Part shown: positions 1-5,978 of the stretch, one piece after another
Numbering within the stretch: the first letter of the stretch is position 1
Layout: the number at the start of each line of letters is the position of its first letter
Source of the DNA: Bacteroidota bacterium
GTDB lineage: Bacteria > Bacteroidota > Bacteroidia > Cytophagales > Cyclobacteriaceae
Direction of reading: 5' to 3'
NCBI GenBank assembly: GCA_023417955.1
Contig: JAEZDW010000098.1
Span: 1-5,978, forward strand
Length of the DNA: 5,978 nucleotides
Notes under the pieces: generated by a model
The model's database searches: none
What the model saw: only the letters and a program-made list of their open reading frames with translations
Told to the model about the DNA's origin: nothing
Translations under genes and position numbers: made by a program

Positions 1-3000
1 ATGCAATACATTCCCGTGATTCCGCCGGAACTGCGTCCGCTGGTTCCGCTGGATGGTGGCCGTTTTGCGTCTTCTGACCTCAACGACCTTTACCGCCGGG
101 TGATCATCCGTAACAACCGCCTGAAGCGTTTGCTGGAGATCAAAGCCCCCGAGGTGATCCTGCGTAACGAAAAGCGTATGCTGCAGGAAGCTGTTGATTC
201 CCTGTTCGACAACAGCCGGAAATCAAACGCGGTGAAAGCAGAAGGTGGCCGTGCCCTGAACTCACTTTCCGATGTACTGAAAGGAAAGCAAGGCCGTTTC
301 CGTCAGAACCTCCTTGGTAAGCGTGTTGACTACTCTGGTCGTTCTGTAATTGTCGTTGGTCCTGAATTGAAGCTGCATGAATGCGGTCTTCCGAAGGATA
401 TGGCGGCGGAGTTGTTCAAACCGTTTATCATTCGCAAGCTCATTGAAAGAGGTATTGTTAAGACCGTGAAGTCTGCGAAGAAAATCGTTGATCGCAAGGA
501 TGCAGTGATATGGGATATCCTCGAGAATGTTTTGAAGGGTCACCCTGTTCTGCTCAACCGTGCGCCAACGCTTCACCGTCTCGGTATACAGGCATTCCAG
601 CCGAAACTGATTGAAGGAAAAGCTATTCAGCTTCACCCGTTGGTATGTACTGCGTTTAACGCGGACTTTGACGGTGACCAGATGGCGGTTCACGTTCCGC
701 TTGGCCAGGAAGCGATTCTCGAAGCATCATTGCTGATGCTTTCGTCGCACAACATCCTGAACCCTGCGAACGGGGCGCCGATTACAGTTCCTTCTCAGGA
801 CATGGTTCTCGGTCTGTACTATCTGACAAAAGGAAGAAAGACTACGCCTGAATTCCCGGTGATGGGTGAAGGAAAGCGTTTCTATTCTGCTGAAGAAGTT
901 ATCATCGCATTTAACGAAGGTCGTTTGTCGAAGCACGCGAACATCAAGGTACGCGTACCGGTAAGAGACAAGAAAACCGGAGAAGTTTCGATGCAGGTAA
1001 TCGATACAGTTACGGGTCGTGTGATCTTCAACCAATACGTTCCTGAAGAGGTCGGATTTGTTGATGAGCTGCTGACCAAGAAAAAACTGCAAACGATCAT
1101 CTCGGATATTTACAAAATCGCCGGACAATCCAAGACAGCTAAATTCCTCGATGACATCAAGGAACTTGGCTTCCAGATGGCATACCGCGGTGGTTTGTCA
1201 ATGGGTCTGAACGATGTGAAGGTTCCGGCTGAGAAAGAGAAGCTCGTTGCCAACGCACAAGAGGAAGTCGAAGGCGTTTGGAACAACTATATGATGGGTC
1301 TGATCACCGACAACGAACGTTACAATCAGGTAATCGACATCTGGACGAGAACAAATACTATGCTGACCTCGACGCTGATGCGTCAGTTGGAAGAAGATCA
1401 GCAGGGTTTCAACTCGATCTATATGATGATGCACTCTGGTGCCCGGGGTTCAAGAGAACAGATTCGTCAGTTGGGTGGTATGCGTGGTTTGATGGCGAAG
1501 CCACAAAAGAACCTTGCCGGTTCGGTTGGCTCGATCATCGAAAACCCGATCCTCTCCAACTTTAAGGAAGGACTTGATGTATTGGAGTACTTTATTTCGA
1601 CTCACGGTGCGCGGAAAGGTCTTGCAGATACGGCGTTGAAAACTGCCGATGCGGGATACCTGACACGTCGTCTCGTTGACGTTGCGCACGACCTCGTTAT
1701 TACTGAGGACGACTGCGGAACATTGCGTGGACTGAAAGTGACAGCGCTGAAGGACAACGAGGACATCGTTGAACCGCTGTCAGAGCGTATCCTCGGTCGT
1801 GTAACAGTGCATGATATTTTCGATCCGTTGACTGATGAAGTGATCGCTCCGTCGAACACTGAAATCACCGACGAAATCGCGAAGCGCATTGAAGAAACAG
1901 CGATCGAAGAAGTTGAGATACGTTCACTTCTCACATGTGAATCGCGTCAGGGAGGTTGTGCGAAGTGCTACGGCCGCAACCTGGCTACAGGTAAGATGGT
2001 TCAAACTGGTGAAGCTGTTGGTGTAATTGCAGCACAGTCAATCGGTGAACCTGGTACTCAGCTTACTCTACGTACATTCCACGTGGGTGGTACTGCTTCG
2101 AACATTGCTGTTGAGGCAAATATTCAGGCTAAGTTCACTGGTGTCCTTGAATTCGAAGGCATCAGGGTTATAGATACTACAGACAATGAAAACAATCCGA
2201 TTCAGGTGGTTATGGGTCGTACCGGTGAAATCCGTATCGTTGATAAGGAGAGAAACCGCGTATTGATTACGAACCACGTGCCTTACGGTGCTTTCCTTAA
2301 AGTAAAAGAAGGCCAGCGGGTTGAAAAAGGTGATCTGCTTTGCTATTGGGATCCGTATAATGCTGTTATTCTTTCCGAATTTGACGGCGTTGTTGAGTAC
2401 GAATCCATCATCGAAGGCGTGACCTTCAAGGAAGAATCCGACGAGCAGACGGGACACCGTGAAAAAGTTATCACTGAGACACGTGATAAGACGAAGAACC
2501 CTGCGGTTATCGTAAAAGGCAAGAATGAAACCAAGGGATATAACATTCCGGTAGGTGCTCACCTTGCTGTAGACGCTGGTGAACAAATCAAAGCGGGTAC
2601 TGTACTCGCGAAGATTCCGAGAACGATGGGTAAGTCACGCGATATCACAGGTGGTCTTCCGAGAGTAACTGAATTGTTCGAGGCGAGGAATCCTTCGAAC
2701 CCTGCAGTTGTCAGTGAGATCGACGGTGTGGTAACATACGGTGGTATCAAGCGCGGTAACCGTGAAATCTTCATTGAATCACGCGATGGCGTTCAGAAGC
2801 GTTACCTCGTACCGCTGTCGAAACACATCCTCGTTCAGGATAACGACTTCGTGAAGGCAGGTCAGCCGCTTTCAGATGGTTCGATTACACCTTCGGACAT
2901 CCTTTCGATCAAAGGTCCGACGGCAGTACAGGAATATCTCGTGAATGAAATTCAGGAAGTATACCGTCTGCAGGGTGTGAAGATCAACGACAAGCACATT

Positions 3001-3555
3001 GAGGCTATTGTGAGCCAGATGATGCAGAAAGTTGAGATCATCGATCCGGGAGATACAAGCTTCCTGCCTGGAGAATATGTTGACAAGCTGCAGTTCCGTG
3101 AAGACAATGACGCCGTTCTTGATAAGAAGGTCGTTGTTGATGCAGGTGATTCTGCGATCTTCAAGCCGGGGCAGATAATTACGGCGCGCGAACTGAGGGA
3201 TGAGAATTCCAATCTGAGACGTAAGGATCAGAAGCTTGCTGAGGTTCGCGATGCTATGCCGGCTGTTTCGAGACCGACGTTGCAAGGTATTACACAGGCG
3301 TCACTCAAGACGGAAAGCTGGTTGTCGGCTGCATCCTTCCAGGAAACTACGAAGGTACTGAGCGAAGCTGCGATCAGAGGTAAGACCGACGCGCTTCTGG
3401 GAATGAAAGAGAACGTTATTGTTGGACACCTGATCCCTGCCGGAACCGGCCAGCGGAAATTCAATGATATCATTGTGACGCATAAGGAGGAGTATCAATC
3501 ACTTCTTTCGGCTGCGGAAAGGACCAGAGACCGCGAACGTGAACTTCAGGATTAA
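1..3555 (+). CDS. rpoC: DNA-directed RNA polymerase subunit beta' (5'-truncated by window edge)
   Basis: This is the catalytic beta' subunit of RNA polymerase, which joins beta, alpha2, omega and sigma to transcribe all genes. 1184 residues are visible. Seen: the Mg-binding active-site motif NADFDGD at residues 220-226; the bridge helix at about 471-504 (SGARGS, GGMRGLMAKP); four zinc-site cysteines C572, C646, C653 and C656 (CX6CX2C at the end); the trigger loop with LTLRTFHVGG at 688-697, including the catalytic-loop His694; and the conserved C-terminal block SWLSAASFQETTKVL at about 1106-1120. An insertion of roughly 170 residues (about 705-875) splits the trigger loop before DITGGLPRV (881-889), at the place of the SI3 insertion of E. 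coli. The active-site motif lies about 238 residues earlier than in E. coli RpoC, so the first ATG is an internal Met and about 235-240 N-terminal residues (clamp, first zinc site) lie off the left edge. Full length would be near 1420-1430 residues, normal for Bacteroidetes. No frameshift or internal stop. The gene ends in TAA just before a terminator. rpoB is expected upstream but is not visible. Confidence 0.99.
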   Translation: MQYIPVIPPELRPLVPLDGGRFASSDLNDLYRRVIIRNNRLKRLLEIKAPEVILRNEKRMLQEAVDSLFDNSRKSNAVKAEGGRALNSLSDVLKGKQGRFRQNLLGKRVDYSGRSVIVVGPELKLHECGLPKDMAAELFKPFIIRKLIERGIVKTVKSAKKIVDRKDAVIWDILENVLKGHPVLLNRAPTLHRLGIQAFQPKLIEGKAIQLHPLVCTAFNADFDGDQMAVHVPLGQEAILEASLLMLSSHNILNPANGAPITVPSQDMVLGLYYLTKGRKTTPEFPVMGEGKRFYSAEEVIIAFNEGRLSKHANIKVRVPVRDKKTGEVSMQVIDTVTGRVIFNQYVPEEVGFVDELLTKKKLQTIISDIYKIAGQSKTAKFLDDIKELGFQMAYRGGLSMGLNDVKVPAEKEKLVANAQEEVEGVWNNYMMGLITDNERYNQVIDIWTRTNTMLTSTLMRQLEEDQQGFNSIYMMMHSGARGSREQIRQLGGMRGLMAKPQKNLAGSVGSIIENPILSNFKEGLDVLEYFISTHGARKGLADTALKTADAGYLTRRLVDVAHDLVITEDDCGTLRGLKVTALKDNEDIVEPLSERILGRVTVHDIFDPLTDEVIAPSNTEITDEIAKRIEETAIEEVEIRSLLTCESRQGGCAKCYGRNLATGKMVQTGEAVGVIAAQSIGEPGTQLTLRTFHVGGTASNIAVEANIQAKFTGVLEFEGIRVIDTTDNENNPIQVVMGRTGEIRIVDKERNRVLITNHVPYGAFLKVKEGQRVEKGDLLCYWDPYNAVILSEFDGVVEYESIIEGVTFKEESDEQTGHREKVITETRDKTKNPAVIVKGKNETKGYNIPVGAHLAVDAGEQIKAGTVLAKIPRTMGKSRDITGGLPRVTELFEARNPSNPAVVSEIDGVVTYGGIKRGNREIFIESRDGVQKRYLVPLSKHILVQDNDFVKAGQPLSDGSITPSDILSIKGPTAVQEYLVNEIQEVYRLQGVKINDKHIEAIVSQMMQKVEIIDPGDTSFLPGEYVDKLQFREDNDAVLDKKVVVDAGDSAIFKPGQIITARELRDENSNLRRKDQKLAEVRDAMPAVSRPTLQGITQASLKTESWLSAASFQETTKVLSEAAIRGKTDALLGMKENVIVGHLIPAGTGQRKFNDIIVTHKEEYQSLLSAAERTRDRERELQD

Positions 3556-3572
3556 TTTTGAATAGGCACTAC

Positions 3573-3606
3573 AGGGTTGACTCCTTCGGGGGTCAACCTT
3601 TTTTTT
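3573..3606 (+). terminator. Intrinsic (Rho-independent) terminator after rpoC, UUCG tetraloop
   Basis: A 10-base-pair stem pairs 3575-3584 with 3589-3598. It has one internal T-G wobble (3582 with 3591) and a TTCG loop at 3585-3588 closed by C-G, which is the extra-stable cUUCGg tetraloop. It can extend by a G-T wobble and an A-T pair (3574/3599, 3573/3600). An unbroken run of eight T follows at 3599-3606. It begins 18 bases after the rpoC stop codon, so it should end the rpoBC transcript. It also lies only 21 bases before the next start codon, so any transcript reaching the DUF3467 gene from upstream must cross it. Termination efficiency cannot be judged from sequence. Confidence 0.93.
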
Positions 3607-3627
3607 GTTTTAAAAACCTTATAGAAA

Positions 3628-3951
3628 ATGGCTGACGAGAAGCACAAACAGCAGCAGAATCAGATCAATATTGAATTGACGGAGGAGATCGCTGAAGGTA
3701 TCTACTCAAATCTTGCCATGATTGCGCATTCCAATAGCGAATTCGTGATCGATTTTATCAGGCTTATGCCGGGTGTTCCAAAGGCGAAGGTGAAGTCCAG
3801 GATTGTGATTACGCCTGAGCATGCGAAGCGCTTCCTGGCGGCTTTGAAGGACAATATTGAGAAGTATGAGGCGTCATTTGGGGCGATTAAGCGCACAGAG
3901 GATTTGCCCAAGTTCCCGATGAATTTCGGGGGTACGATGGGTGAGGCTTGA
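3628..3951 (+). CDS. DUF3467 family protein of unknown function
   Basis: A 107-residue protein that I recognise as DUF3467, a small uncharacterised family found in bacteria and archaea at about this length. Family marks seen: FVIDF at 39-43, RIVITPEHAKRFLAAL at 58-73, and NIEKYEASFG at 76-85. The first 12 residues are polar and Gln/Lys-rich and probably disordered. There is no signal peptide, membrane segment or cysteine, so it is likely a soluble cytoplasmic protein. From the residue pattern I infer a short strand (13-17), a core of mixed strand and helix, and a helix at about 63-82. The start follows an A-rich stretch (GAAAATG) without a Shine-Dalgarno motif. A gene of this family directly after rpoC is, to my knowledge, usual in Bacteroidetes, which suggests a link to transcription or ribosome synthesis, but no function is established. 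None of its four arginines uses CGT, the codon favoured in the neighbouring rpoC, which hints at lower expression. It ends in TGA, and no terminator is evident after it. Confidence 0.93.
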   Translation: MADEKHKQQQNQINIELTEEIAEGIYSNLAMIAHSNSEFVIDFIRLMPGVPKAKVKSRIVITPEHAKRFLAALKDNIEKYEASFGAIKRTEDLPKFPMNFGGTMGEA

Positions 3952-4041
3952 CAAAAGGCGCTGAAACTGGTGCTGATTGGGCTTATAGGGTACCAAATCC
4001 TTTAATAACAAACGGTTAATTCAAAAATATTTTATAGGGAC

Positions 4042-4072
4042 TTTGCAAGCTCTGTTACTTTAAATACCTTTG
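4042..4072 (+). promoter_or_regulatory. Bacteroidetes-type housekeeping promoter for rpsL-rpsG-fusA
   Basis: A -33 element TTTG (4042-4045) is separated by 19 bases from a -7 element TACCTTTG (4065-4072). This matches the Bacteroidetes primary-sigma consensus TTTG / TAnnTTTG at every fixed position and with suitable spacing. Transcription should start a few bases downstream, around 4077-4081, giving a leader of only about 30-35 bases before the rpsL ATG. That leader is A/T-rich, with no clear hairpin. This looks like the main promoter of the ribosomal-protein operon, independent of the terminated rpoC transcript. The start site is inferred, not observed. Confidence 0.85.
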
Positions 4073-4111
4073 CAGTCCTAAATTTTGAAAGGTTTATAAC
4101 AAACTATATAA

Positions 4112-4519
4112 ATGCCTACCATTCAACAACTTGTAAGAAAGGGCCGCAAGAAACTGACTTTTAAGTCTAAATCACCTGCCCTTGATTCGTGCCCGCAGAA
4201 AAGAGGGGTTTGTACCCGTGTATACACTACGACGCCTAAGAAGCCTAATTCTGCTATGCGGAAAGTGGCACGTGTTCGTCTCGTTAGCGGCAAGGAAGTT
4301 AACGCGTACATCCCTGGAGAGGGTCACAATCTTCAGGAACACTCTATTGTGTTGATCCGCGGAGGCAGGGTAAAAGACCTTCCCGGTGTTCGTTACCACA
4401 TTATCCGGGGGGCACTGGATACTGCAGGTGTGAATGGTCGTCTTCAAAGCCGCTCAAAATACGGTGCAAAACGTCCTAAGGCGGGTGCTGCGGCAGCTCC
4501 TGCAAAAGGCAAGAAATAA
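4112..4519 (+). CDS. rpsL: 30S ribosomal protein S12 (uS12)
   Basis: S12 of the small ribosomal subunit lies at the decoding centre and helps control the accuracy of codon reading. The protein has 135 residues; E. coli S12 has 124. The family core is clear: CPQKRGVCTRVYTTTPKKPN (27-46), GEGHNLQEHS (69-78) and RGGRVKDLPGVRYH (83-96). Lys43 and Lys88, where substitutions classically give streptomycin resistance or dependence, are the wild-type residues, as are Asp89 (methylthiolated in some bacteria) and Pro91. The C-terminus extends past the usual KRPKA ending by about 11 residues rich in Ala, Gly and Lys. The ATG is the only sensible start because it aligns with the family N-terminus (PTIQQLVRKG). 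There is no Shine-Dalgarno motif at a usable distance; the upstream bases are A/T-rich, as is common in Bacteroidetes. First gene of the operon, 16 bases before rpsG. Confidence 0.99.
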   Translation: MPTIQQLVRKGRKKLTFKSKSPALDSCPQKRGVCTRVYTTTPKKPNSAMRKVARVRLVSGKEVNAYIPGEGHNLQEHSIVLIRGGRVKDLPGVRYHIIRGALDTAGVNGRLQSRSKYGAKRPKAGAAAAPAKGKK

Positions 4520-4522
4520 TAC

Positions 4523-4527
4523 AGGAA
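4523..4527 (+). promoter_or_regulatory. Shine-Dalgarno-like site of rpsG
   Basis: AGGAA lies in the 16-base gap after rpsL, ending 8 bases before the rpsG ATG, a normal spacing. It is the only start in the window with a recognisable purine-rich Shine-Dalgarno core. The rpsL, DUF3467 and fusA starts have only A-rich leaders. In Bacteroidetes such motifs contribute little in general, so the match could be accidental, and translational coupling to rpsL is an equally good explanation for initiation here. Confidence 0.45.
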
Positions 4528-4535
4528 TCTGAGTC

Positions 4536-5003
4536 ATGAGAAAGTCAAAACCTAAGAAAAGATATCTTTTACCTGACCCCAAGTTCAACGATACACTTGT
4601 AACCAAGTTCGTGAACTATCTAATGGAAGAGGGTAAGAAAAGCGTCGCTTACGGAATCTTCTACGATGCAATTGCAACGGTTGAAAAGAAGACCAATGAA
4701 CCTGGTCTCGAAGTATGGAAGCGCGCAATGGCTAACCTTACTCCTGCGGTTGAGGTAAAAAGCCGCCGGGTTGGTGGTGCTACTTTCCAGGTTCCGGTTG
4801 AAATCCGTCCTGAGCGTAAAGTTAACCTTAGCATCAAGTGGTTGATCGACTACTCACGTCTGAGAGGCGAAAAGACAATGATGGATAAACTGGCTGCAGA
4901 GATCATTGCTGCATCCAAAGGTGAAGGTGCTGCCATCAAGAAGAAGGACGACACCCACCGTATGGCTGAGGCAAACAAAGCCTTCTCACATTTCCGTTTT
5001 TAA
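4536..5003 (+). CDS. rpsG: 30S ribosomal protein S7 (uS7)
   Basis: S7 is a primary binder of the 3' major domain of 16S rRNA. It starts assembly of the 30S head and touches tRNA in the E site. The protein has 155 residues, normal for the family. Seen: a basic N-terminal tail (residues 2-9) followed by LPDPKF (12-17); the conserved beta-hairpin block VEVKSRRVGGATFQVPVEIR (72-91); and the C-terminal helix HRMAEANKAFSHFRF (141-155). The chain ends in Phe, where E. coli-type S7 has Trp nearby. The ATG aligns with the family start and has AGGAA 8 bases upstream. Second gene of the operon, 16 bases after rpsL and 19 before fusA, so translation is probably coupled. In E. coli S7 represses its own operon by binding a longer rpsL-rpsG spacer, which is absent here. 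Confidence 0.99.
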   Translation: MRKSKPKKRYLLPDPKFNDTLVTKFVNYLMEEGKKSVAYGIFYDAIATVEKKTNEPGLEVWKRAMANLTPAVEVKSRRVGGATFQVPVEIRPERKVNLSIKWLIDYSRLRGEKTMMDKLAAEIIAASKGEGAAIKKKDDTHRMAEANKAFSHFRF

Positions 5004-5022
5004 TAAAGACCAGTAAAGAAGA

Positions 5023-5978
5023 ATGGCAAGAGATCTCAAATATACCAGGAACATCGGTATCGCGGCTCACATCGATGCAGGTAAGACCACGACGACCGAA
5101 CGTATCCTGTATTACGCAGGGGTAAACCACAAACTCGGGGAAGTGCACGAAGGTGCAGCCACGATGGACTGGATGGAGCAGGAGCAAGAACGTGGTATTA
5201 CAATTACTTCGGCGGCTACAACGGTATTCTGGAATTACCGCGACACAAAATACAACGTAAATATCATCGATACTCCGGGTCACGTTGACTTCACTGTAGA
5301 AGTTAACCGTTCTCTTCGTGTACTCGATGGACTTGTGTTTTTGTTTAGCGCGGTTGACGGTGTAGAACCTCAGTCAGAAACAAACTGGCGACTCGCTGAT
5401 AACTACAAAGTTGCCCGCATTGGATTCGTCAATAAAATGGACCGCGCAGGTTCAGATTTCCTTGGCGTTTGCAAGCAGGTAAAAGAAAAACTTGGAAGCA
5501 ATGCGGTAGCGCTTCAGCTGCCTATTGGTTCTGAAGATAATTTCCGTGGGGTCGTTGATCTCGTCAACAACCGCGGTATCATCTGGAATGAAGCCGACAA
5601 ACGAATGACTTTCGAAGTCGTGCCGATCCCGGCTGACATGGAAGAAGAAGTGAAGATCTATCGTGAAAAACTGCTCGAAGCAGTGGCTGAATTTGACGAG
5701 TCACTGATGGAGAAGTATTTCGAGGATCCAAACTCTATTACTGAACAGGAGATTCTCACAGCTCTTCGCAAGGCGACTATTGCGATGAAGGTGGTTCCTA
5801 TGGTTTGCGGCTCTTCGTTTAAAAACAAGGGTGTTCAAACGATGCTTGACTATGTAATGGAATTGCTTCCTTCACCGCTTGACAAGGATAACATCATTGG
5901 AACGAGCCCTGATACGAACGAAGAAGTAGTTATCAAACCTCTTGAAACCGAACCTTTCGCAGCCCTTGCATTTAAGAT
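5023..5978 (+). CDS. fusA: Elongation factor G (3'-truncated by window edge)
   Basis: EF-G is the cytoplasmic translational GTPase that drives movement of tRNA and mRNA after peptide-bond formation and, with ribosome recycling factor, splits ribosomes. 318 complete codons plus two bases are visible, of an expected total near 700. All GTP-binding motifs of domain I are intact: G1 AHIDAGKTT (15-23), switch I RGIT (57-60), G3 DTPGH (83-87) with the catalytic His87, G4 NKMD (137-140) and G5 CGSSFKNKG (262-270). The last residues (from about 300) enter domain II. Domains III-V, including most fusidic-acid resistance positions, lie off the right edge. The ATG at 5023 gives the normal EF-G N-terminus (MARDLKYTRNIGIAAHIDAG), 19 bases after the rpsG stop, preceded by the A/G-rich AAAGAAGA rather than a strong Shine-Dalgarno. 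Third gene of the operon. In many Bacteroidetes the S10 operon (rpsJ onward) follows; that is not visible here. Position in the str operon favours the main EF-G over a paralogue. Confidence 0.98.
   Translation, partial: MARDLKYTRNIGIAAHIDAGKTTTTERILYYAGVNHKLGEVHEGAATMDWMEQEQERGITITSAATTVFWNYRDTKYNVNIIDTPGHVDFTVEVNRSLRVLDGLVFLFSAVDGVEPQSETNWRLADNYKVARIGFVNKMDRAGSDFLGVCKQVKEKLGSNAVALQLPIGSEDNFRGVVDLVNNRGIIWNEADKRMTFEVVPIPADMEEEVKIYREKLLEAVAEFDESLMEKYFEDPNSITEQEILTALRKATIAMKVVPMVCGSSFKNKGVQTMLDYVMELLPSPLDKDNIIGTSPDTNEEVVIKPLETEPFAALAFK

Noticed and set aside
1..3. ATG at the first base as the true start of rpoC
   Set aside because: The active-site motif falls about 238 residues too early compared with E. 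coli RpoC, and the N-terminal clamp and first zinc site are missing. This Met aligns with an internal residue, so the gene continues off the left edge.
262..693. Antisense open frame of 143 codons inside rpoC
   Set aside because: It lies opposite a strongly conserved part of beta' and resembles no family I know. It is explained by codon bias in rpoC.
1278..1565. Second + strand frame of 95 codons within rpoC
   Set aside because: It overlaps the bridge-helix coding region in another frame, and its translation shows no family resemblance.
2068..2586. Antisense open frame of 172 codons inside rpoC
   Set aside because: It is fully covered by the trigger-loop and insertion region of rpoC. There are no recognisable motifs, and the length is within what a long, codon-biased gene produces on its other strand.
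3915..3930. CCCGA / TCGGG inverted repeat near the end of the DUF3467 gene as a terminator
   Set aside because: The stem is only 5 bp with a 6-base loop, lies inside coding sequence and has no T run after it.
3977..4008. TTG followed by TAATAACA as a second rpsL promoter
   Set aside because: The downstream element lacks the TTTG part of the -7 consensus, and the 4042-4072 pair is a far better match.
4087..4092. GAAAGG as a Shine-Dalgarno site for rpsL
   Set aside because: It ends 19 bases before the ATG, too far for normal pairing, and has only a short purine core.
4936..5283. Antisense open frame across the rpsG-fusA junction
   Set aside because: It covers the conserved C-terminus of S7 and the G1 to G3 motifs of EF-G on the other strand. 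No promoter or family similarity seen.

Overview
The window is a stretch of core housekeeping genes, all on the + strand, from a member of the phylum Bacteroidota (Bacteroidetes). Three things support the phylum: RpoC sequence features and gene order (rpoC, a DUF3467 gene, rpsL, rpsG, fusA); a textbook Bacteroidetes-type promoter (TTTG, 19 bases, TAnnTTTG) in front of rpsL; and A/T-rich, mostly Shine-Dalgarno-free sequence before the start codons. Genus or family cannot be read safely from this sequence.

Layout: 1-3555 is the 3' five-sixths of rpoC (RNA polymerase beta'), whose N-terminal part lies off the left edge. It is followed at once by a strong intrinsic terminator with a UUCG tetraloop (3573-3606). 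A small gene at 3628-3951 encodes a DUF3467 protein of unknown function. A 160-base intergenic region (3952-4111) carries the promoter of the next operon. That operon is rpsL (S12, 4112-4519), rpsG (S7, 4536-5003) and the first 318 codons of fusA (EF-G, from 5023, running off the right edge). The gaps inside it are 16 and 19 bases.

Together the genes supply transcription (beta') and translation (S12 and S7 of the 30S decoding centre and head, and the translocase EF-G). They form the junction between the rpoBC operon and the str operon. The one gene whose role is not established is the DUF3467 gene. It sits behind a terminator with no room for a promoter between them, which makes its expression the most interesting question here. 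I saw no mobile elements, tRNA or rRNA genes, CRISPR arrays or sign of a new multi-gene system. This is mostly an ordinary, highly conserved region.
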